DNA from: Candidatus Aenigmatarchaeota archaeon
GTDB taxonomy: Archaea > Aenigmatarchaeota > Aenigmatarchaeia > PWEA01 > JACRMZ01
Assembly: GCA_016219455.1 (NCBI GenBank)
Contig: JACRMZ010000043.1
Coordinates: 1 to 5,835 of the forward strand
Length of the DNA stretch: 5,835 nt
Reading direction: 5' to 3'
The notes below the pieces were generated by a model. The model had not been told where the DNA came from, did no database searches, and worked only from the letters and a program-made list of their open reading frames with translations. The first letter of the stretch is position 1. Each line of letters begins with the position of its first letter. Of the stretch, positions 1 through 5,455 are shown piece after piece. A program made the position numbers and the translations under genes.

Positions 1-3000
1 AAAAAAATACTTGACAACGTGACGAAATGCTATGAACTCGTTGTCTATGACACGTTCAACGAAACATCAATCCACAAGAGTTGCCAGTCGTACGGCAGCA
101 ATATTGCAATCGCCACCCGCCTGGCTTCCGGCATAGAGCGCGGGAAGCCGCTGAAAGGGTATGTTGCCAGGGCGACCGCATCGAAGGTGATAAAGAACTC
201 CACGGCGTACACGTACTTCGGGGGGTTCGAAGGGCAGGGGAATCTATCCAGAAACGTGACGCTCTACGGGCTGAACAATGTTCTCAGCTCTGAGATGGAG
301 CTTGACTCCGGAGGCACATTCGAGCTCTACATAAACAACAATTACAGCGGCGCATTTTCGCCTGGGATAAAAAACCTCACTGCTGACTTCTGGACCGTCT
401 GCAACGCCACTGTTTCGCCTGGCAACTGCCAGAAGTTCCGCGATGGTGAGAATAAGATAGAGTTCAGGTTCACCGGGAACCAGAGCTACATCGGCGGCGG
501 GTATTTCAAAGTCGTCTATAACTCTACCTCCCTTCTCACAGCAGAAAACTATTCTGTGTACCGGTTCACAGACGTCAGGGGACTGATAAACATTTTCTCC
601 TCATTCTACGTTCCGGGAAGCATTGATTCCATGGATGCGTATGTGCACTACAATAGCAACTACACTGTTTTTATCAACATTGCCAACGCCACAATCTGGG
701 AAGGGAACTCCTCGGGCAACGAAGCCTTTGTGAAGATATCAAGCCAATCCATACTAGGGAACCTGTCAAACTCTGGTCTAAGCTATTCCGATTTGGCGCT
801 GAAAAATATTCCGCTCAGGATGGGGCTTCGGAATGTCTCCTACGTCAAAGTGGGACAGGGAACCCCATCGTATGTCGTCATATCAAACGACGTCTCAGGT
901 TCCATGGCTGGCTCAAAAATATCAGAGGCGCAAAATGCCAGCAAGGAGTTTGTAGCAATCGTCCTTGATAACCCCTCCAATGCCGTAGGGCTCAACAACT
1001 GGAGCTCTTCTATAGAAGGCAATGAGGTTATACAGAAAGACGAATCTCACCTTAACGCCTCCATAAATTCATACCAAGCCAACGGGGGGACATGCATATG
1101 CTGCGGGATAAACTCTGGAATATTCTCTATTCTAAGCAACCGGACAGGCTGGCTCAGCCCGTCAGGCGGCCAACTTTCAGGCACCTACAGCAGCTCGGGA
1201 GGCAGCTTTTCATCCGTTAATGCAAAGGATGATGTCTACTGGTATTTGGGGAGCTTTAGCGACTCTTATGACATTACATCCAACATAACGTTCAACTTCA
1301 GCACGTCTGGTCTCACACCGCCGTCAAATATAACTGCGCTGAGGCTCTTCCTGAACTATTGCCATGATGGCTCAGGCAGCGCTCCGGCTGCATGCGACGG
1401 GGATGCGGTGGAAGGGGCAGCCCAGGGAACGCAGGACGTCTGGGCTTTCAACTTCTCCTCGAACAATTGGGTGGGTATCGGGGACTTGAGGACGGATGAT
1501 TCAGGCAACACGGTGACGAGCAACTTTTCATTTAGGCCTGACGGCTACTCTGCTTTGCTCACGGCTACCAACGGCTCCCTGCTAGGGGCATACAGCGATT
1601 CAGGCGGCACATATGCCAACGCAAACAGCGATGATAACTCTTACTGGTATGGAGGCAGCATAAACAACGGATATGCCGTTAAATTCAACGCAACTATGAA
1701 CTTTAGTGCTGCAGGCGTACAAGCGTCTTCCATTGCGGGAATTGATGTATCTGTGATATACTGCCATGATGGGTCCAACGGCGCTCCGGCTGCATGCGAC
1801 GGGGATGCGGTGGAAGGGGCAGCCCAGGGAACGCAGGACGTCTGGGCTTTCAACTTCTCCTCGAACAATTGGGTGGATATCGGGGACTTGAGGACGGATG
1901 ATGCCGGGGACGAGGTCACAAGCACGTTATCAATCCCTGGAAACACATCGCATTTCATCGGCCCGGGAAGCAACATCAGCGTCAGAATGGATATGGAATA
2001 CACAAACGGCGCTTCGCAGGACAGCTGGCTCGTTGTGGATTATGCGTATCTTAACGTCACGATTTTGGCGCCCTCGGGAACAGTAAACATAACAGACTTC
2101 ATAGAGCCTTTGACTGGAAGGATAATGGTAAACGCAGAACTCGATTACCTAAACGGCGCTTCGCAGGACAGTTGGCTCGTTGTGGATTATGCATCCCTCA
2201 ATGTCTCCTACGGGCAACCAAAGGATTCCCATAACGATTTCATGATGATCATGAGCGATGGCGATGCCAATGTGGCATGCAAAGAACAAGGAAGCGGCAA
2301 CGCTACCATGGACGCGATAAATGCTGCATGTACGGCCAAAAAAGACGACAACATAACCGTCTACTCAGTCGCATTCGGCTCGGGCGCGACAAATGCGACA
2401 CTGCAGGAAATAGCCTCCTGCGGCGGGGGCCAGTTTTACTTCGCAGACATCAGCCAACTGACATTGATTTTCCAGCAGATAGCCCAGCAGATACTAAACG
2501 CATCGTATTCTGCACAGGCACTCATCGTGGGGGGCCAAGGCGGAGCCGGGAACTCAACGCTTTACCATGACTCTTATCTCCATTTCAACTTCTCCCCTCC
2601 GGTTTCGCTGAATCCTGGCGAGATGACAATAGATATGGAAAGCCCCAAATTCGGAGGGAACGTCACGTCGCCAAAGAACGGCAACTTCTCGATACCCCAG
2701 AACACAAGAGCGATAGATGCCAGAGTGACGTCGTATTCATCTGACTATTGGACCGACAGGCTTTTGGCCAATAACGCAACGGTATTCGACCTCTCCATAT
2801 ACGGGAGCAACTACCTCGATATGGGGGATCCTTACATAGTCAACATCCCCCAGTCAAAAATAATAAACGGGAACAATACCGTGTCGATAGACACTGCTTT
2901 TAACCCCACCAACAGGACTGGTGGCAGTCCGGACTCAAAGGTTCTTTATACCGTGGCAATAAGCGCCTCTGTGGGATACGGCAACATTTTTGACAACCAA

Positions 3001-3156
3001 AGCGCCGCGGACAAGGACGCAAAGGACCGGCTGAACCAGAGCCTACAAGGGTTTGCAGGCGTAATAAATTTCGATGTCCAGTACACTCCAACTGGCATAA
3101 GCGGCATCCCTGGGTTATGGGGCCCGACGACTTTCGCATTGAGGGTCTGGGAATGA
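1..3156 (+). CDS. Large secreted/surface VWA-domain protein with split VWA domain (5' partial)
   Basis: Probably a surface-exposed adhesin or pilus-associated glycoprotein. The frame is open to the window edge. A GTG at 19 is an unlikely start: it has no Shine-Dalgarno, it lies inside an in-frame NVT sequon, and no signal or membrane segment follows, so the true N-terminus with its export signal should lie upstream. Counting residues from base 1, residues about 65-175 form a beta-rich region ending IGGGYFKVVY. The VWA domain is in two parts, about 290-383 and 740-835. Its MIDAS set is D297/S299/S301 (DVSGSM), T364 (GGT) and D753 (SDGDAN). Between T364 and D753 lie two related inserted modules. 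Residues 836-1051 are another beta-rich region ending ALRVWE, with no C-terminal membrane anchor. There are over forty N-X-S/T sequons and 14 cysteines, including TCICC beside the MIDAS threonine. The stop overlaps the next start. The VWA call is firm; adhesin or pilus function is inferred. Confidence 0.9.
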   Translation, partial: KKILDNVTKCYELVVYDTFNETSIHKSCQSYGSNIAIATRLASGIERGKPLKGYVARATASKVIKNSTAYTYFGGFEGQGNLSRNVTLYGLNNVLSSEMELDSGGTFELYINNNYSGAFSPGIKNLTADFWTVCNATVSPGNCQKFRDGENKIEFRFTGNQSYIGGGYFKVVYNSTSLLTAENYSVYRFTDVRGLINIFSSFYVPGSIDSMDAYVHYNSNYTVFINIANATIWEGNSSGNEAFVKISSQSILGNLSNSGLSYSDLALKNIPLRMGLRNVSYVKVGQGTPSYVVISNDVSGSMAGSKISEAQNASKEFVAIVLDNPSNAVGLNNWSSSIEGNEVIQKDESHLNASINSYQANGGTCICCGINSGIFSILSNRTGWLSPSGGQLSGTYSSSGGSFSSVNAKDDVYWYLGSFSDSYDITSNITFNFSTSGLTPPSNITALRLFLNYCHDGSGSAPAACDGDAVEGAAQGTQDVWAFNFSSNNWVGIGDLRTDDSGNTVTSNFSFRPDGYSALLTATNGSLLGAYSDSGGTYANANSDDNSYWYGGSINNGYAVKFNATMNFSAAGVQASSIAGIDVSVIYCHDGSNGAPAACDGDAVEGAAQGTQDVWAFNFSSNNWVDIGDLRTDDAGDEVTSTLSIPGNTSHFIGPGSNISVRMDMEYTNGASQDSWLVVDYAYLNVTILAPSGTVNITDFIEPLTGRIMVNAELDYLNGASQDSWLVVDYASLNVSYGQPKDSHNDFMMIMSDGDANVACKEQGSGNATMDAINAACTAKKDDNITVYSVAFGSGATNATLQEIASCGGGQFYFADISQLTLIFQQIAQQILNASYSAQALIVGGQGGAGNSTLYHDSYLHFNFSPPVSLNPGEMTIDMESPKFGGNVTSPKNGNFSIPQNTRAIDARVTSYSSDYWTDRLLANNATVFDLSIYGSNYLDMGDPYIVNIPQSKIINGNNTVSIDTAFNPTNRTGGSPDSKVLYTVAISASVGYGNIFDNQSAADKDAKDRLNQSLQGFAGVINFDVQYTPTGISGIPGLWGPTTFALRVWE
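1379..1500 (+). repeat. 122-nt near-identical repeat, copy 1
   Basis: This matches 1781-1902 at an offset of 402 nt, with one difference (GGT here, GAT in copy 2, giving Gly versus Asp). It encodes the stretch from APAACDGDAVEG through DVWAFNFSSNNWV to DLRTDD. Identity falls sharply on both sides: 5 of the 10 bases just upstream (1371-1380) differ, and the sequence after the shared GATGAT is unrelated. Confidence 0.97.
1781..1902 (+). repeat. 122-nt near-identical repeat, copy 2
   Basis: Partner of 1379-1500, in the same orientation and reading frame, with one mismatch in 122 positions. All other synonymous positions are identical, which points to recent duplication or gene conversion rather than protein-level selection. 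Confidence 0.97.
2004..2045 (+). repeat. 42-nt near-identical repeat, copy 1
   Basis: Matches 2151-2192 at an offset of 147 nt with one synonymous difference (AGC versus AGT). It encodes NGASQDSWLVVDYA, the apparent last strands of inserted module 2. Confidence 0.95.
2151..2192 (+). repeat. 42-nt near-identical repeat, copy 2
   Basis: Partner of 2004-2045 in the same frame. It encodes NGASQDSWLVVDYA immediately before the VWA domain resumes, and may be the displaced C-terminal part of inserted module 1. Confidence 0.95.
3141..3146 (+). promoter_or_regulatory. Ribosome binding site fixing the start of gene 2
   Basis: GAGGGT lies 6 nt before the ATG at 3153, inside the last codons of gene 1. 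Together with the ATGA overlap it favours ATG 3153 over the in-frame ATG at 3117, which would add 12 residues ahead of the KKG/hydrophobic N-terminus. Confidence 0.7.
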
Positions 3157-4364
3157 TATCCAAAAAGGGCATTGTTTTTTCACTCATCACAATCCTTATG
3201 CTCTCGCCTCTGATACTTCTTTCACTCACGTACTCGCAATCCCTCCGCGGTTATGGGAGGCAGATGGGGAGCCTCACCAGGGCACAGGAAGGATTTTATT
3301 TCCTTGAGAGCATGCACTCAGACCTGGAGCGTGCCGGGGAAATTATAGGCAAACGGGCAATTATCAGCGCAACGAGCACAGTAACAAACACCGGGAAAGG
3401 CGTGGACAACTCTTCCCAGCGCCTCGGGGAGCTTTTCATCTACGGAACGATAAACGGCAACCAGAGCGCGCAGATGATAAACTCCACGATAGACAACTGG
3501 CTAAACGGGATAAAAGCCGCCGCATCGCGTAAATCTTTCAATGTCAACTTTTCCACGACTGGAATCGGCGTCGATATATTCGACCCATTCACAGTACGGT
3601 ACAACGTAAGCTACTCAATAGCCATAGCGGACCAGAGGGGAACATTCACGCTAAGGGCAAACATCACAAAAACGAGTTATGTTTCCATAGAGGGCCTTGA
3701 GGACCCGCTATTCCCTTTGACAACCGCAGGAAGGGGGTTCAGCATCTTTGAAAGGACCAATTACACCAACTTCACCAGGATTGCTGCCCAGGGAAGCGGA
3801 GGCAACTCGTGGGGCTCCGGCAAGGTCGTGGTGATGAAGTCTGACGACATCCTCACATACCCCAACAAAAGCTCGATGATACTCGTCACCGACAGGATAA
3901 ACTCCTCCACAAACTCCACGGCATCGCTCTTTGCAGGCGTCATAACGCAGCAATTGTCTGCGGCCCTTAGCAATCCCTATATTGTAAACACCACAGCCAT
4001 GTCATTTCTCCCAAACAATACTCAGATAGCGCTTGATGGCAGCGGCGGGAAGGCATGGGACATAACAAACCTGTATGATGCATGGGAGGGCCAAAAATAT
4101 TCCATCACAAACGGCCCTTCTATATTTGACAGGCTTGAAGGCAAGTTCACAAACACATATTCAGGCAAAGGGCTCGAAACAACATTGAGGAAAGATTCCC
4201 TATCCGCTTCCGGCGTGCCGATAACTCAAAGCAAAACAAGCGTGGATTACATCTATCTTGGCAACCAGACACTTGATGGCCAACGGGTTCGCGGAATGCC
4301 TGACGAGTTCCGGATAGACGCCCAAAACCAGGGATTTTACAACGTCCAAAGCCTTGTATACTAG
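3153..4364 (+). CDS. Pilin-like surface protein with single N-terminal membrane anchor
   Basis: 403 residues from ATG 3153. The start is chosen from the 4-nt ATGA overlap with gene 1, the GAGGGT site upstream, and the N-terminus MISKKGIVFSLI. That end has two lysines and a glycine before a hydrophobic segment at about residues 7-28, like an archaeal prepilin-type or signal-anchor N-terminus, although the usual polar residue early in the mature pilin helix is not evident. An amphipathic stretch follows (LTRAQEGFYFLESMHSDLERAGEI), then a beta-rich Asn/Ser/Thr-rich ectodomain with about 14 N-X-S/T sequons and no cysteine. EGLEDPLFPL is at residues 180-189 and SGKGLETTL is near residue 335. There is no second membrane segment. 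Overlap with gene 1 implies translational coupling and perhaps a shared complex. A minor-pilin or structural-subunit role is inferred from the N-terminus and the nearby ATPase; no named family is recognised with certainty. Confidence 0.88.
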   Translation: MISKKGIVFSLITILMLSPLILLSLTYSQSLRGYGRQMGSLTRAQEGFYFLESMHSDLERAGEIIGKRAIISATSTVTNTGKGVDNSSQRLGELFIYGTINGNQSAQMINSTIDNWLNGIKAAASRKSFNVNFSTTGIGVDIFDPFTVRYNVSYSIAIADQRGTFTLRANITKTSYVSIEGLEDPLFPLTTAGRGFSIFERTNYTNFTRIAAQGSGGNSWGSGKVVVMKSDDILTYPNKSSMILVTDRINSSTNSTASLFAGVITQQLSAALSNPYIVNTTAMSFLPNNTQIALDGSGGKAWDITNLYDAWEGQKYSITNGPSIFDRLEGKFTNTYSGKGLETTLRKDSLSASGVPITQSKTSVDYIYLGNQTLDGQRVRGMPDEFRIDAQNQGFYNVQSLVY

Positions 4365-4370
4365 GGTTTC

Positions 4371-4386
4371 AAAAAAGCTTTTAAAT
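4371..4386 (+). promoter_or_regulatory. Candidate archaeal promoter (BRE + TATA box)
   Basis: An A-rich BRE-like element (AAAAAAGC, 4371-4378) is followed by TTTTAAAT (4379-4386), close to the archaeal TATA consensus. It lies 7 nt after the stop of gene 2 in the only intergenic gap. Archaeal start sites usually lie about 25 nt beyond the TATA centre, which predicts initiation near 4407-4411, just before the folded leader. Part of the element is the palindrome AAAAGCTTTT (4373-4382). It would give the wHTH/coiled-coil and ATPase genes their own transcript. Confidence 0.55.
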
Positions 4387-4416
4387 TGTCTCAGATGCAT
4401 AATTTGATTGGGTATC

Positions 4417-4471
4417 GGAAGGCGTGTGGAAGAATCTTTCCGCTATGTCCCATAGGGACAGAAACGCTTCC
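4417..4471 (+). promoter_or_regulatory. Predicted three-way-junction structured leader of the wHTH/coiled-coil gene
   Basis: The outer helix P1 pairs GGAAGGCGT (4417-4425) with ACGCTTCC (4464-4471): 8 bp with one bulged G at 4422. Inside are P2, GGAAGAATCTTTCC (4428-4441; 4 Watson-Crick pairs plus a G-U, tetraloop), and P3, TGTCCC-ATA-GGGACA (4446-4460; 6 bp, 3-nt loop). The junction linkers are GU, GCUA and GAA. The structure starts right after the predicted transcription start and ends 23 nt before the ATG. There is no T tract after it, so it is not an ordinary terminator. It matches no riboswitch or box C/D RNA that I can recognise. Confidence 0.45.
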
Positions 4472-4494
4472 AAAAAGGATGTAGGCAAAAGGTT

Positions 4495-5454
4495 ATGGCT
4501 GAAGAAACGGCAATCGATCAGCTTTTAAAGCTGGTAAATGAGCGCGGAAAGATTGGACTAGATGCCGCCTCAGTCATCCTCAAGATTGACAAAGGCATAA
4601 TAGAGAAATGGGCAAAGGCACTCGATGAAAAGGGCATTCTCTTTCTGAACTACGGACTTACGGAAACGACACTCGAATCGACTGGGATGGGAAAAGTCGA
4701 CAGGGAAATAAAATCAAAGGAGTATGAGGGTGAGAGCAGAGACCTCCGTAAGAAGGCAATGATGATCCAGGACGAGTCCAAGGGGAAGGAAAAGATTATA
4801 GAAAGCATGGACTCGAAAATACGCAGGTTCGAGGAACGCATGAAAAACGAGGTGAACTCTGCAGAACGGGCATTCACATCGCTTTTGGAGATGACAAAAA
4901 GAAGGGATTCCATAATGGAAAACATGAAGTCCATCGAAGAGATGGAAAAGAAGACCGGCGAAAAGGAGCAGTTAATACGGAAAGAAGTGGTGGACATGGA
5001 TACTGGTCTCCAGGCCGGGGCAAAACGCCTAGAGGACGCGAAAAGGAGCGTCGAGGAATTCCACACATACCTTTCAAAAGAGATTCTGGAGCTTGGCAAA
5101 CGGAAGAATGAGCTCGCATCACTGGAAACGGAAGAGAAAAGGATGTTCATGGAGGAGGAAAAGCTTGAGAAGCTCTCCGTTAGCCTGAAAACTGATATGG
5201 ACAGGAAATCGAAGGAGATAGACGACGCAATAAAAAAATTCAAGAACTTCCAGCTTGAGATGAAGAAGGAAGTTGACAGGATAAAGGACTACGGAATTGA
5301 GATAAGAAAGCTGGAGCAAATGGAACAACTCGTGGAAACGGAAGCGGAGACGCTCAAGAAGAAGGTTGATGAAACGGAAAGGAAGGCTGAGAAGATAAAG
5401 CCGTCTTTCCTCGAGCTTTTGGGATTCAAGAAAAAGAAGGCGGAGAAGAAGTAG
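4495..5454 (+). CDS. N-terminal winged-helix-like domain plus long coiled-coil protein
   Basis: 319 residues, with no signal peptide, membrane segment or cysteine, so it is probably cytoplasmic. Residues about 4-62 read as a winged helix: helix 1 AIDQLLKLVNERGK, helix 2 LDAASVILKI, helix 3 KGIIEKWAKALDEKG, then a strand/wing ILFLNYGLTETTLEST. Residues about 70-300 are an almost unbroken Lys/Glu-rich coiled coil with regular hydrophobic spacing. The C-terminus KPSFLELLGFKKKKAEKK is a short hydrophobic patch followed by a basic tail. The ATG at 4495 has only a poorly spaced AAGG upstream, but no better in-frame start exists and the helical domain begins just after it. Its stop is 1 nt before the ATPase start, so the two are co-translated. 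It could be a transcription regulator, or an adaptor/scaffold for the ATPase with the winged helix used for protein contacts. Function is not established. Confidence 0.9.
   Translation: MAEETAIDQLLKLVNERGKIGLDAASVILKIDKGIIEKWAKALDEKGILFLNYGLTETTLESTGMGKVDREIKSKEYEGESRDLRKKAMMIQDESKGKEKIIESMDSKIRRFEERMKNEVNSAERAFTSLLEMTKRRDSIMENMKSIEEMEKKTGEKEQLIRKEVVDMDTGLQAGAKRLEDAKRSVEEFHTYLSKEILELGKRKNELASLETEEKRMFMEEEKLEKLSVSLKTDMDRKSKEIDDAIKKFKNFQLEMKKEVDRIKDYGIEIRKLEQMEQLVETEAETLKKKVDETERKAEKIKPSFLELLGFKKKKAEKK
5442..5445 (+). promoter_or_regulatory. Ribosome binding site for the ATPase gene
   Basis: GGAG, 10 nt before ATG 5456, inside the last codons of the coiled-coil gene. Together with the 1-nt intergenic gap it supports translational coupling. 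Confidence 0.45.
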
Positions 5455-5455
5455 C

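Larger units (their letters stand above)
1150..2217 (+). other. Inserted double-module region interrupting the VWA domain
   Basis: About 355 residues sit between the VWA helix after GGTCICCGI and the strand leading to SDGDAN, where a normal VWA domain needs only a short link. Two related modules can be read. Module 1 N-part starts about 1174 (LSGTYSSSGG) and runs to about 1530. Module 2 starts about 1579 (LLGAYSDSGG) and runs to about 2070, ending DYAYLNVTI. A second copy of the C-terminal part, about 2089-2211, ends DYASLNVSY. Each N-part has a YCHDG...ACDGD cysteine pair and the motif DVWAFNFSSNNWV. The strand-rich, Asn/Ser/Gly-rich composition suggests extracellular beta-sandwiches (jelly-roll-like), possibly ligand binding. 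The fold assignment is inference. Confidence 0.75.

Noticed and set aside
1641..2003. 120-residue minus-strand open frame over the repeats
   Set aside because: Antisense of a well-supported domain. It has no ribosome site and low-complexity, unrecognisable protein.
1174..2211. Repeats as a mobile element or CRISPR array
   Set aside because: The copies are in-frame coding modules with two different spacings. There is no transposase, no terminal inverted repeats and no regular short repeat-spacer pattern.
2277..2570. 97-residue + strand frame inside the VWA gene
   Set aside because: Arg-rich out-of-frame reading over conserved VWA sequence (DAINAAC to SCGGG).
3117..3152. Upstream ATG for gene 2 at 3117
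   Set aside because: It would put 12 hydrophilic residues, including acidic ones, ahead of the KKG/hydrophobic N-terminus, and it overlaps gene 1 by 40 nt. ATG 3153 has the ATGA overlap and a well-spaced GAGGGT.
4417..4471. Leader structure as a transcription terminator, tRNA, box C/D RNA or hammerhead ribozyme
   Set aside because: No T tract follows on either strand; the helix pattern is not tRNA-like; no paired RUGAUGA/CUGA boxes are present; the junction linkers lack the CUGANGA core.
4650..5243. 197-residue minus-strand open frame
   Set aside because: It lies inside the coiled-coil gene and reads as a Ser/Phe-rich string, the expected antisense of GAA/AAG-rich codons. It has no start signal or recognisable domain.
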